Positions 37,314 through 46,478 of a stretch of 64,000 nucleotides of DNA are shown here, piece after piece. Each line of letters begins with the position of its first letter. The first letter of the stretch is position 1. This stretch comes from DASQPR01 sp963724705 (lineage in GTDB: Bacteria; Actinomycetota; Actinomycetes; Mycobacteriales; Micromonosporaceae). Below the pieces are notes generated by a model. It did no database searches. It was not told the origin of the DNA and saw nothing but the letters and a program-made list of their open reading frames with translations. A program made the position numbers and the translations under genes. Location: positions 310,001 through 374,000 of the forward strand of contig CAVRVS010000007.1 in assembly GCA_963724705.1 (NCBI GenBank), read 5' to 3'.

Positions 37314-39398
37314 ATGATTCGCCGGCTACTGGTCGCCAACCGCGGGGAGATCGCCCGCCGGATCTTCGCGACCTGTCGTGCCATGGGCATCGAGACCGTC
37401 GCGGTCTACTCCGACGCCGATGCCGCCGCGGCCTACGTGGCGGAGGCCGACTACGCCGTACGCCTGCCCGGCAGCAGTCCGTCGGCGACGTACCTGCGCA
37501 GCGATCTTCTCGTGAACGCGGCCCGCAAGGCCGGTGCGGATGCCATCCACCCGGGTTACGGCTTCCTCTCCGAGCGCGCCGAATTCGCCGAGGCGGTCAG
37601 CGGCGCGGGCCTGACCTGGATCGGTCCGCCGGCGAAGGTGATCGCCATGATGGGGTCCAAGCTCGAGGCCAAGGTACGGATGGCCGAGGCCAACGTGCCG
37701 ACGCTCCCGACCTGGACCGACCCGGCTGACGTCACGACGTTCCCGGTCATGGTCAAGGCGTCGGCCGGCGGCGGCGGTCGGGGCATGCGCATCGTGCGTG
37801 ACGCCGCCGCATTGACGGAGGCCATGGAGTCGGCCCGGCGCGAAGCGGCCAACGCGTTTGCCGACGGATCGGTGTTCTGCGAGCCCTATCTCGATCGTGC
37901 GCGCCACATCGAAGTGCAGGTCATGGCCGACGACGACGGGAACGTTGTCACGTTCGGCGAACGCGAGTGCTCGATACAGCGCCGGCACCAGAAGATCATC
38001 GAAGAGACGCCGTCGCCGATGGTGTCGCAGAAACTGCGCGGCCAACTCTGCGACGCGGCGATCGCGGTCGCGCGCGCGATCGGTTACGTCGGCGCCGGCA
38101 CGGTCGAATTCGTGGTCGGGCCGAGCGGCGACTATTACTTCCTCGAGATGAACACCCGGCTGCAGGTCGAGCACGGCATCACCGAGTGTGTCGTCGGCAT
38201 GCTCGATCTCGTACGCCTGCAGTTGCTCGTGGCCGAGGGCGCCGTACTGCCGTACGACGGTGCTCCGCCGCTGCGCGGGCACGCGATCGAGGCCCGCCTC
38301 TACGCCGAAGACCCGTCCAACGCGTGGCTACCGTCGACCGGCACGCTGCACCGCTTCCGCATTCCGGGGGTCGCCGGCGAGTTCCGCCCGCTGATCGCGC
38401 CGGGGCTGCGCCTCGACTCCGGCGTCGTGGACGGCGACACGATCGGTGTGCACTACGACCCGCTGCTCGCCAAGGTGATCGCCTGGGCACCGACCCGGGC
38501 CGAGGCCGGCCGGCTGCTCGCCGCGACGCTGGCCCGTGCTCAGATCCACGGCGTGATCACGAACCGCGATCTGCTCGTCCGCGTGCTGCGCCATCAGGCG
38601 TTCCGGTCTGGACAGTTCGACACCGGCTTCCTCGACCAGCACCCCGAGGTGTTCGCGCCGCTCGTGTCGTCGATGGAGACGGCCAAGCTGTCCTGCCTCG
38701 CGGCCGCCCTGGCCGGTGCGGCCGGTCGCCACGCCAGCGCGTCCGGTCCGGACGTACCGATCGGCTGGCGCAACGTGGGCGGTATGCCGCAGGTCATCGC
38801 CTACGACGGGCCGGCCGGGCCGATCGAAGTGTCCTACCAGTTCGACCGCGCCGGCGGGTTGGCCGCCTGGTCGGTTCGCGGCGTGGAGCGCGAGGATGCC
38901 GGCGTACCCGGGATTCTCGATCTTGATCGTCCCGAGGCACATCCGGCCGTGAGCATCGTGACCGCCTCGGCCGACCATGTGAGCCTGGACGTGACCGGAA
39001 TCCGCGTCGAATTCGAAGTGCACGCGGTCGGCGCGGTGTCCTACGTCGACTCCGCCGAGGGCTCCGTGACGCTCATCGAGCTGCCACGCTTCCCGGACCC
39101 GCAGCCGGACATCGCCGAAGGCTCCCTCATCGCGCCGCTGCCCGGCGCCGTCGGGCGGGTGCTGGTCACACCCGGCCAGCGGGTCGCGACCGGCGAATTG
39201 CTGCTGACGCTCGAAGCGATGAAGCTGGAACACCCTGTCCATGCGCCGGCCCCGGGCGTAATCACAGAACTCCCGGTCGCCGCCGGCGCCCAGGTCGACA
39301 CGGGCGCCATCCTCGCCGTCATCACACCCGATGACGGGGTACGCGTCGCGACCAGCACCCGACGTGGTCGCCGCCCGAGCAAGCCGTCCGGGCCGTAG
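37314..39398 (+). CDS. Acyl-CoA carboxylase, biotin carboxylase plus biotin carrier (alpha) subunit
   Basis: 694 residues. Biotin carboxylase domain (about 1-450): RRLLVANRGEIARRI at the N terminus, the ATP-grasp loop KASAGGGGRGMRIV (about 143-156), ERECSIQRRHQKIIEE (about 222-237) and the catalytic EMNTRLQVEHGITE (about 279-292). A BT-like linker follows, and a C-terminal biotinyl domain with the acceptor Lys in LEAMKLEHPV (residue about 644). The Leu after the Lys replaces the usual Met and is tolerated in the family. It forms a 3-methylcrotonyl/geranyl-CoA carboxylase-type complex with the beta subunit upstream. Confidence 0.94.
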   Translation: MIRRLLVANRGEIARRIFATCRAMGIETVAVYSDADAAAAYVAEADYAVRLPGSSPSATYLRSDLLVNAARKAGADAIHPGYGFLSERAEFAEAVSGAGLTWIGPPAKVIAMMGSKLEAKVRMAEANVPTLPTWTDPADVTTFPVMVKASAGGGGRGMRIVRDAAALTEAMESARREAANAFADGSVFCEPYLDRARHIEVQVMADDDGNVVTFGERECSIQRRHQKIIEETPSPMVSQKLRGQLCDAAIAVARAIGYVGAGTVEFVVGPSGDYYFLEMNTRLQVEHGITECVVGMLDLVRLQLLVAEGAVLPYDGAPPLRGHAIEARLYAEDPSNAWLPSTGTLHRFRIPGVAGEFRPLIAPGLRLDSGVVDGDTIGVHYDPLLAKVIAWAPTRAEAGRLLAATLARAQIHGVITNRDLLVRVLRHQAFRSGQFDTGFLDQHPEVFAPLVSSMETAKLSCLAAALAGAAGRHASASGPDVPIGWRNVGGMPQVIAYDGPAGPIEVSYQFDRAGGLAAWSVRGVEREDAGVPGILDLDRPEAHPAVSIVTASADHVSLDVTGIRVEFEVHAVGAVSYVDSAEGSVTLIELPRFPDPQPDIAEGSLIAPLPGAVGRVLVTPGQRVATGELLLTLEAMKLEHPVHAPAPGVITELPVAAGAQVDTGAILAVITPDDGVRVATSTRRGRRPSKPSGP

Positions 39399-39456
39399 AC
39401 CTCGCGGCGCCCTCGCCGCTTGTTGCCTGTTCCCACCACACGGAAGGTCACCCCTC

Positions 39457-40615
39457 ATGACCTCGATCGATGAAACCGCCGAGCAGACGGCACTACGTGC
39501 CGCGGTTGCCGCGCTCGGCGCGAAATACGGCCACGGCTATTACGTCGCGAAGGCAAAGTCCGGCGAGCACACGACCGAGTTGTGGTCGGAGGCCGGCAAG
39601 CTCGGCTATCTCGGGGTCAACGTGCCGACCGAGTACGGCGGCGGTGGCGGCGGCATCACCGAACTCACGATCGTATGCGAGGAACTCGCCGCGGCCGGCT
39701 GCCCGCTGCTGTTACTCGTGGTCTCGCCGGCGATCGCCGGGACGATCCTGGCCAAGCACGGGACGCCGGCGCAACGCTCGACATTCCTGCCCGGCCTGGC
39801 CGACGGATCGCTGAAGATCGTGTTCGCGATCACCGAGCCGGAGGCCGGTTCGAACTTTCACCGTCTCGGCACCATGGCGCGACGCGACGGATCCGATTGG
39901 GTGCTGTCGGGCCGCAAATGCTTCATCTCCGGCGTCGACGAGGCCGACTACATCCTGGTCGTGGCCCGGCTCGCCGACTCCACCGGTCGTCTTGCGCCGG
40001 CGCTGTTCCTGGTGCCGGTGGACACGCCCGGTCTCAGCTCGTCGAAGCTCGACATGGAGATCGTGTCGCCGGAGAACCAGTGGCTGCTCTACCTCGACGA
40101 CGTACGCGCTGCCGGCCGACGCCCTGATCGGTGACGTCGGCACGGGTCTGCCGGCCTTGTTCTCCGGCCTGAACCCGGAACGGATCACGGTCGCCGCGAT
40201 GGGCATGGGCACCGGCCGGTACGCGTTGGCTCGGGCCGCCTCCTATGTGGGCTCGCGTTCCGTCTGGGGCCGGCCGATCGGCAGCCACCAGGGCGTTGCG
40301 CATCCGCTCGCCCACGCGCAGATCCAGATCGAGCTCGCGAAGCTGGCGGTGTATCGCGCCGCCGCGCTCTACGACGCCGGCCGTGATGTCGAGGCGGGTG
40401 TCGCCGCGAACATGGCCAAGTACGCGTCGTCCGAGGCGGCGTCGCTGGCGGTCGACACCGCGATCCAGGTGCACGGTGGGAACGGCATGACGACGGAGTA
40501 CGGCGTGGCGACGCTACTCGGCGGCGTACGGGCCGGACGGATCGCGCCGGTGTCCCGGGAAATGATCCTGAACTTCGTAGCGCAGCACGTGCTCGGTCAG
40601 GAAAAGTCCTACTGA
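39457..40615 (+). CDS. Acyl-CoA dehydrogenase, frame broken near 40110
   Basis: FAD enzyme forming the 2,3-double bond of an acyl-CoA, the step before the carboxylase in leucine or terpenoid breakdown. ATG 39457; about 385 residues after removing one extra base between DDVR and LPADALIGDVG (about 40103-40112). Features: NVPTEYGGGG near residue 48, ITEPEAGSNF (about 127-136), the FAD/substrate loop FSGLNPERI and HPLAHAQIQIELAKL, and the C-terminal IQVHGGNGMTTEYGV. It ends the operon and is followed by a repeat array. Confidence 0.9.
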
Positions 40616-40625
40616 GTTGTCAGAA

Positions 40626-40650
40626 GCGCCTGGACCGATGGTCGGCGCAC
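40626..40650 (+). repeat. Single copy of the 25-bp dispersed element
   Basis: Same as the 37-kb copies except T for C at the centre (CCGATGGTCGG). Its last 10 bases (GTCGGCGCAC) are the first bases of the 29-bp tandem unit that follows. Confidence 0.9.
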
Positions 40651-40814
40651 CTCGGCGCGGCCGTGGAACGTCGGCGCACCTCGGCGCGGCCGTGGAACGT
40701 CGGCGCACCTCGGCGCGGCCGTGGAACGTCGGCGCACCTCGGCGCGGCCGTGGAACGTCGGCGCACCTCGGGGCGGCCGTGGGACGTCGGCGCACCTCGG
40801 CGCGGCCGTGGAAC
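40641..40814 (+). repeat. 29-bp tandem repeat, six copies
   Basis: Unit GTCGGCGCACCTCGGCGCGG then CCGTGGAAC. Starts at 40641, 40670, 40699, 40728, 40757 and 40786. The fifth copy has about two changes, the others are identical. There are no spacers, so this is a minisatellite, not a CRISPR array. Confidence 0.95.
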
Positions 40815-40857
40815 GTCGGCGCGGAGCGCCCCCGTCGGCGGTGGTCGGCCGGCCGCG

Positions 40858-40912
40858 TTTGTACGGAACTTGGGCGGTCGCCGGTCGGGATCGCGGCCAC
40901 CTTCCGTACAAA
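40858..40912. repeat. Widely spaced inverted repeat before the kinase stop
   Basis: TTTGTACGGAA (40858-40868) and TTCCGTACAAA (40902-40912) are perfect 11-bp arms around 33 bp. Outer bases extend the match to about 16 of 19. It may act as a terminator shared by the convergent dehydrogenase and kinase genes. Confidence 0.7.
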
Positions 40913-40938
40913 TGCGGCTGGGGAAAGCGAGGAGCGGC

Positions 40939-41862
40939 CTACGACTCGGTGGGGCTGGACCAGTTCACGGTCGGCGACTCGTCGTCGACCGCACGCTGGC
41001 TCACGGCGAACACCGAGGTTGTCGCGACGCCTAGGTCAGCGACCGGTATCGCGGCCAACGTGTCGCGCACCCAGGCTGCGGTCGGGCGCTCGCTCGGAAC
41101 ATTGCGCATTCCCGCCCGCAATACGTCAAGCAGCGGCAAGCCGACGCCCGGCAGGTCGGGAATCGGCTGATCGAAGAGTTCGATAAGCGTCCGTACGCTC
41201 GGCATGCTGTCCTCCGACCAGCGCGGCGGGCGACCGCGCAGCATGGCATAGAGCGACGCGCACAGCGAGTAGACATCGGCCGCGGCCGACGGCTTGATGT
41301 CGTACTGGAACATCTCCGGCGCGGCGTAGGCGGGCGTCAACACGTCCATCGCGAGTGACGTTTCGCGGGTCTCGGACAGCACGGCCAGACCGAAATCGGC
41401 GAGCGCCGGTTCACCAAACCGCGAACAGAGCAGGTTCGCCGGCTTCACGTCGCGGTGCAGCACACCGCGCGCGTGCGCATCGTCGAGCGCGTCCGCGATC
41501 TTCACACCGACGTCGCGCACCTCGGCCGGCGGCAGCGGCGCTCGCAGCATCCGCTCCGCATACGTTCCGGCGCACAACTCCATGATCAGGTACGGGTGGC
41601 CGTCCTCGGTGACACCGACGTCGAAGAGATCCACCACATGCGGATGGCCCGACATTTCCCCGGCCGCCTGCGCCTCGCGAAGGAAGCGCCGTTGGTCCCG
41701 CTCGTCGTCCAGCGCCCGGTGCTCGACTTTGACCGCGACCGGCCGACCGACCGACTCCTGCCGCGCCCGGTAGACCGTCGCGTAGCCGCCGTGCGCGAGC
41801 ACCGTCAGCCCGGTTAAACCAGGCACAACGGGCACGCGAGGCGTTGCCGCCGACAGATCCAC
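40939..41862 (-). CDS. Ser/Thr protein kinase (cytosolic, PknB-type catalytic domain)
   Basis: 307 residues, GTG start at 41862. Kinase motifs complete: Gly-rich loop AHGGYATVYRA, catalytic Lys in VAVKVEH, HRDVKPANLL (catalytic loop), ADFGLA (the DFG motif, intact), and PAYAAPE as the APE motif. There is no membrane segment or sensor domain; about 35 C-terminal residues lie beyond the fold. The substrate is unknown. The neighbouring cyclase-AAA-TPR protein is an obvious candidate partner only by position. TAGTTT ends 7 bp before the GTG (leaderless). Confidence 0.93.
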   Translation of the reverse strand: MDLSAATPRVPVVPGLTGLTVLAHGGYATVYRARQESVGRPVAVKVEHRALDDERDQRRFLREAQAAGEMSGHPHVVDLFDVGVTEDGHPYLIMELCAGTYAERMLRAPLPPAEVRDVGVKIADALDDAHARGVLHRDVKPANLLCSRFGEPALADFGLAVLSETRETSLAMDVLTPAYAAPEMFQYDIKPSAAADVYSLCASLYAMLRGRPPRWSEDSMPSVRTLIELFDQPIPDLPGVGLPLLDVLRAGMRNVPSERPTAAWVRDTLAAIPVADLGVATTSVFAVSQRAVDDESPTVNWSSPTES

Positions 41863-41869
41863 GGGTACG

Positions 41870-41875
41870 AAACTA
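41870..41875 (-). promoter_or_regulatory. Candidate -10 for a leaderless kinase mRNA
   Basis: TAGTTT on the minus strand 7 bp before GTG 41862. A 16-bp direct repeat (CCCGGTCA-x-GCTTGGG type, 41882-41897 and 41901-41916) lies just upstream and may bind a regulator. Confidence 0.4.
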
Positions 41876-42023
41876 ACTCAGCCCGGTCACGCTTGGGTGA
41901 CCCGGTCAGCCTTGGGACAAAAGCTATGACGGCAACGAGCGCCGATCACCGGACGGTGGTCCAATGCAAGGCTTCGTGAGGCGCCGACCGGTCGCGACAC
42001 CCGGGCGTCGCGAGCGAGCCGCA

Positions 42024-45000
42024 CTATCCCGCGTCGTCGAGGGCAGCCAGGAGGTCGTCGCTGGCCGCACGCTCGCTGCGCTGTTCCGTGGCGTACGCCG
42101 ATGTGACCGCCTCCCCCGCCGACATCCGGGCCAAGTCGAGTTCGCCGTCGCTGGCGAGGGCCCGGGCCAGCACACGCTGGGCCAAGCAGGCACTACGGGC
42201 ATCCTCGCCGGGCGCGATGATGGCGCGGCTCGCCCATTCGATCGCCTCCGGCAGCCGGCCGGCGACAATCAACGCCTCGGCGTACCCGGCCACGGCCTGC
42301 CTCCGGGTGATGAGCAGCGACGGTGCTTCGTGCGCGACCGCGACCGGCTCCAGATGTCCTAACGCGGCGTCGATGTCACCGACCGCCAGCCGCGCCATGC
42401 CCAGGAGCACTCGTGGCCCGACCTGCGCGGCTTCGAGAACGTTGTGCGGCTCGACGGCTGCGAGGACCGCGTGTGCGTCGGCTTCGGCCGCAGCCGGTTC
42501 GCCCCGGTCCAGGTGTACGAAGCCGCGGATCGTGCGCGACATGCCGATGAGCAGCGGGTGACCGGTCCGGTCGCCGTACTCCAACGACTCGGAGAGCAGG
42601 TCCAGTGCATGGTCCGGCTCGGCCAGCCCGCGGGCGATGATCCCGCGTACGACCAAGGCGAACCCGCGCCCCCAGTCGTCCGATGTGGCGGCGAACTCGC
42701 CGTACGCTCGCCGGGCCGACCGGTCGGCATTCGCGAGCTCGCCCAGTTCGGCCGCGGCGTACGCGTCGATCGCCCGCAGCGTCGCGACCGCCCACTGGTC
42801 GCCGACCCGTTCGCCGAACGGCAGGAACACCTGGGCGAGCCGCCGCGCCTCGCTGAGCCGACCGGCGAGCAGTCGCGCGAACGCGGTCGTGCCCCGCAGC
42901 CACGCCCGACCGACCGGGTCGTGCTGCTGCGCGAAGAGTCGAGCGGCGACCGCGAGTGTCGCGTCCGCTCCGGCAAAATCGCCGCGCGTGGTCGCGACCC
43001 AGGCCAGGTTCTGCAGTGACCAGGCCTGGCTGCGCGCATCGCCGTCGTCCAGCGCCACGCGGTACGCCCGCGCCAGCCAGGTGCCGGCCTCGGTCAGGTG
43101 GCCGTTCAGAAAATCGGCCATGCCCAGCCGGCGCATCGCCTCGGCCCGTACGTTCGCGTATCCACTGGCCGTGCCGACCTCGAGCGCCTCCTGCCAGTGA
43201 GCGATCGCACGGGCACCGTCGCCCTTCAACCGGTAGGCACGACCGGCGAGAAGCAACGCACAGGCGCGGTGGTAGTCGTCGTCGCCCGCATCGGCGATGA
43301 GCTTCTCCGCCTGCTCGAGCGCGCCGTCCGGCTTGCCGAGCTGAAGCAGCGCCCGCGCGTAGACGAGCCGATCGGCCAGCGGCAGCACGCCCGCGGTCAG
43401 CCGGCCGGCTCGTTCGCCGTACCGAGCGGCCTGCGCCGGCTCACCCGAGCCAATCGCACGCTGTGCGGCACGACCGAGCGCTGCGACGCCGAGCGGGGCG
43501 ACCGAGCGAGCCGGTGCGTCCGGGCGGAGACCGACGGCATCGGCGAGCGACTCGGCGCGTTCGACGTGATCGGCGATGAAAGCATCGGCGGTCGCTGGCG
43601 GCATGCGGTCCGGCGCCGGGTCCGATCCGGCCCAGCGGGCCAGGTCGCCATGGCGTTCGGCGAGGTCTGCTTTGCCGATGCCGGCATAGGTCGCCTCGCG
43701 CAGCAGCGGCGTCACGAAGGCGTACCCACCTCGCATGCGGCGCAGCATGCGACGCGACAGCAACTCGTCGACGGCGCGCTCGAATTCGGCGTCGTCGGCC
43801 GCGGATGCACGCGTTGGTCGGCCGGTGCGGCGTTCGCGCAATGCTTCCAAAGCCCCCGCCGGTACGGTTTCACCGACGACCGCCGCGTCGCGCAGCACCG
43901 AGCGCGCGTCGTTCGGGAGGGCGTCGATGCGCGCGGCCAACACGGCGGCGAGATCGCGCGACAGGAGCCGGCCGCCGAGCGAACCGGCGGCGAGGCGCCA
44001 GCCACCGGTCGCCGAGTCGGTGTCGACCGCGGTCAGAGCTCCGCGCTCCATCAGGAGGGTGACGAGTTCGGCCAGGTAGAACGGATTGCCCTGCGCGGTC
44101 GCGAGCAGCCGGTCGGTGTCGGCCTGCGGCAACCGGCCGCCGCCCAGATAGGTCGAGAGCAGCCGCGTCGCGTCGGCGCCACGCAGCGCCGGCAGGTTCG
44201 CCACCTCGGCGTCGGCGACGCGCGTCAGCGCGCCGGCGGTACGGACGAGTTCCGGGCGCCCGAGCAGCACGACGAGGACGGAACCCTCCAACCGGGACAG
44301 CATGGCGCCGAGCGCGTCGACCGTCTCCGGCGTCGCGTCGTGCAGGTCGTCCACGGTCACGACCAGCGGACTCTCGCGGGCGAGCCCGGTCAGCAGCGTC
44401 GCGACCGCGGCCGGAACCGCCTCGAAGTCGACGCTCTCCGTACGCGACGCCGCACCCCACGGCGCTTGCACCGAGACTGCGTCGTCCGGATCGGCCGCCG
44501 GATCGGGCGCGCCGACCGCGGCCGTGAGCAGGTCGATCGTCGCGCGCAGCGGTCCGGTCGTGGGCCAACCGAGGCGTCCGGCGAGCCGGTTCAGCCGATC
44601 CTCGACCTGCGCTCGGGTGACCGGTGCGCCGGGATCCGTCCCGACGCCGATCGCCGCGCGGACGAGGTCGGTCAGTGGAGCGAGCCGGCGTAGATCGCCG
44701 TACGCCGCGCAGGCCACCGCCAGCACCTGCGTCCGAGCGCCGGCCGTGAACCGGGGCGACGTCACGTCGTACGCCGCCGCCATCCGCTCGATCTGCGCGG
44801 CGAAGCGGGTCTTGCCGAGCCCGGCCTCGCCGGTGACGACGAGAACCCGCGGCTCGCCCCGGTCGTCGACCTCGGCGAGCCGGCTCGCGACCCATGCCAA
44901 CTCGGTCTCCCGGCCGACGAACGGCGCCTCGTCACCCATCCCGGCCCGCGTACCCGGCGCGTCCAGCATGCCGAGCAGTTCATAGCTCTCCACCGGCGCG

Positions 45001-45608
45001 CGCTTGCCCTTGAGCCGTAACGGCCGGAGCTGGCGCCACGATGCGACCCGGCGGGAGGCCGATGCGGTGCTCTCGCCGGCGTACACAGTTCCGATCGCGG
45101 CCGCGTCGGCCAGCCGGGCGGCGGTGTTCACCGCGTCGCCGATCACCGTGTACTCGAGCCCGGCCTGGATGCCGGCGACCACCTCGCCGGTGTTCAAGCC
45201 GACCCGCAGCCCGGATGGCGCGCCACCGCCGCGTTCGTCGTCGAGAACCCTCCGCACTGCGCGCTGCATGGACAGCGATGCCCGGACGGCCCGCTCGGCG
45301 TCGTCTTCGTGCGCGACCGGTGCGCCGAACACGGCCATGATCCCGTCGCCGGTCAGCTTGTCGACGTGGCCGCCGAACGTCTTCACCGCACCGGCCAGGG
45401 CGGCCATGACGCGGTCGGTGACGGCGCCGACGCGCTCCGGATCAAGATCCTCGGCCCATGCGGTGAAGTCCGACAGGTCACCGAAGAGGACGGTCACGAC
45501 CCGTCGCTCGGCGGCCGGGAGCGGTGCTGTGGTGCCGAGTGGCGTGCCGCAGTTGTGGCAGAAGTGTGCGCCCGCGACCGCAACCGTCCCGCAGACCGGG
45601 CAGGTCAC
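42024..45608 (-). CDS. Large regulator: zinc ribbon, class III cyclase domain, AAA ATPase, TPR repeats
   Basis: 1194 residues, GTG 45608 overlapping the MBL stop by 4 bp. Order: zinc ribbon CPVCGTV...FCHNCG (residues 3-21); adenylate/guanylate cyclase domain about 30-215 with VTVLFGDLSDFTAWAE, LTGDGIMAVFGAPVAHEDD and GLEYTVIGDAVNTAARL; then an ATPase of the AfsR/MalT (STAND) type with Walker A GEAGLGKTRF near 262; and from about 640 many TPR-like helices to the end. Such proteins are frequent in actinobacteria and mostly uncharacterised. The metal-binding Asp residues of the cyclase (GDLSDF, TGDG) are present, so it may be active. No C-terminal LuxR DNA-binding domain is seen. Confidence 0.92.
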   Translation of the reverse strand: MTCPVCGTVAVAGAHFCHNCGTPLGTTAPLPAAERRVVTVLFGDLSDFTAWAEDLDPERVGAVTDRVMAALAGAVKTFGGHVDKLTGDGIMAVFGAPVAHEDDAERAVRASLSMQRAVRRVLDDERGGGAPSGLRVGLNTGEVVAGIQAGLEYTVIGDAVNTAARLADAAAIGTVYAGESTASASRRVASWRQLRPLRLKGKRAPVESYELLGMLDAPGTRAGMGDEAPFVGRETELAWVASRLAEVDDRGEPRVLVVTGEAGLGKTRFAAQIERMAAAYDVTSPRFTAGARTQVLAVACAAYGDLRRLAPLTDLVRAAIGVGTDPGAPVTRAQVEDRLNRLAGRLGWPTTGPLRATIDLLTAAVGAPDPAADPDDAVSVQAPWGAASRTESVDFEAVPAAVATLLTGLARESPLVVTVDDLHDATPETVDALGAMLSRLEGSVLVVLLGRPELVRTAGALTRVADAEVANLPALRGADATRLLSTYLGGGRLPQADTDRLLATAQGNPFYLAELVTLLMERGALTAVDTDSATGGWRLAAGSLGGRLLSRDLAAVLAARIDALPNDARSVLRDAAVVGETVPAGALEALRERRTGRPTRASAADDAEFERAVDELLSRRMLRRMRGGYAFVTPLLREATYAGIGKADLAERHGDLARWAGSDPAPDRMPPATADAFIADHVERAESLADAVGLRPDAPARSVAPLGVAALGRAAQRAIGSGEPAQAARYGERAGRLTAGVLPLADRLVYARALLQLGKPDGALEQAEKLIADAGDDDYHRACALLLAGRAYRLKGDGARAIAHWQEALEVGTASGYANVRAEAMRRLGMADFLNGHLTEAGTWLARAYRVALDDGDARSQAWSLQNLAWVATTRGDFAGADATLAVAARLFAQQHDPVGRAWLRGTTAFARLLAGRLSEARRLAQVFLPFGERVGDQWAVATLRAIDAYAAAELGELANADRSARRAYGEFAATSDDWGRGFALVVRGIIARGLAEPDHALDLLSESLEYGDRTGHPLLIGMSRTIRGFVHLDRGEPAAAEADAHAVLAAVEPHNVLEAAQVGPRVLLGMARLAVGDIDAALGHLEPVAVAHEAPSLLITRRQAVAGYAEALIVAGRLPEAIEWASRAIIAPGEDARSACLAQRVLARALASDGELDLARMSAGEAVTSAYATEQRSERAASDDLLAALDDAG

Positions 45609-46426
45609 GTCGGATCCAAGGTCTGATACAGGCCCGGGCCACGGCTCGGATCGCCGCTCGCGTCAGTCTCCGGGCGCAGATAGGCGAGCGCCGAGCGCAC
45701 GGTCGACTCGGCCGCCGGCCGGAGCACCGCCTCAAGATCCGGGTACACGTGGGCGACGATGTCGGCCGGGGTCTGCGCGCCGGCGGCCAGCGCCGCGCGC
45801 ACCTGCACGAGGCGTTCGTCGCGATGCGCACGATATTCGCGCGCGATCTCCCCACAATCCGGGCGTACGGGTCCATGGCCCGTCAAAACCGGCACACCGT
45901 CCAACGTGCTGAGCTTGTCGAGCGTGCCCAGGTAGTCCGCGAGGTTCCCGTCCGGCCAGGACACCACGGTCGTACCGCGGCCGAGGATCGTGTCGCCGCT
46001 GCACAGGCAGCGCTGGGAGCCACTCGTGACGAGGAAGCAGACCGAATCGGCGGTATGTCCGGGTGCCCCGATGATCTCGATCGTCACGCCAGCGGCGGTG
46101 ATCCGGTCGCCGTCGCGGAGTGGTCCGATCCCGCGGCACAGTGCCGGATCGGCCGCCGTGACCGGTACGTCGCCGACGAGCTCCAGCAGCCGTCCGACAC
46201 CTTCGGTGTGATCATGGTGAAAGTGGCTCAGCATGATCATCTCGATCGGGCCGGCGGCCGCGATCGACGCGAGGTGTCCCTCATCCGACGGCCCGGGGTC
46301 GACCACGACCGCACTCGTCGATCCGGGGCCGCGCAGGAGCCAGGAGTTCGTGCCGTCGAGCGTCATCGGTCCCGGGTTGGGCGCCTGCCGGAGCGAGGCG
46401 AACGTGAGGCTCGACATAGCGCCCAT
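45605..46426 (-). CDS. Metallo-beta-lactamase-fold hydrolase
   Basis: Zinc hydrolase of the glyoxalase-II-like kind, orthologue of Rv3677c by position. ATG 46426 or 46417 (MSSLTFASLRQAP); 273 residues. Metal motif LSHFHHDHTEG (about residue 79), further ligands GAPGHTADSV (about 130), CSGDTILG (about 155) and GHGP (about 197). The C-terminal helical domain (HRDERLVQVRAAL) resembles LACTB2-like enzymes with nuclease or hydrolase roles. It follows ridA and overlaps the cyclase gene. Confidence 0.92.
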   Translation of the reverse strand: MGAMSSLTFASLRQAPNPGPMTLDGTNSWLLRGPGSTSAVVVDPGPSDEGHLASIAAAGPIEMIMLSHFHHDHTEGVGRLLELVGDVPVTAADPALCRGIGPLRDGDRITAAGVTIEIIGAPGHTADSVCFLVTSGSQRCLCSGDTILGRGTTVVSWPDGNLADYLGTLDKLSTLDGVPVLTGHGPVRPDCGEIAREYRAHRDERLVQVRAALAAGAQTPADIVAHVYPDLEAVLRPAAESTVRSALAYLRPETDASGDPSRGPGLYQTLDPT

Positions 46427-46478
46427 CTTGACACCGCCGTGCGACCACGGCGAGCGCCTATCCCGGTCCGTCCGCTGG

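Larger units (their letters stand above)
40616..40938. other. Intergenic repeat region after the acyl-CoA dehydrogenase gene
   Basis: 323 bp without a real gene; the many open frames across it are products of the repeats. It holds one 25-bp dispersed element, a 29-bp tandem array and a widely spaced inverted repeat, each listed separately. Confidence 0.8.

Noticed and set aside
40641..40814. CRISPR-like array of 29-bp repeats
   Set aside because: The units are directly abutting with no unique spacers, and there are no cas genes.
43098..44693. 531-codon plus-strand frame inside the cyclase-AAA gene
   Set aside because: Arg/Gln-rich antisense shadow of a well-supported protein.
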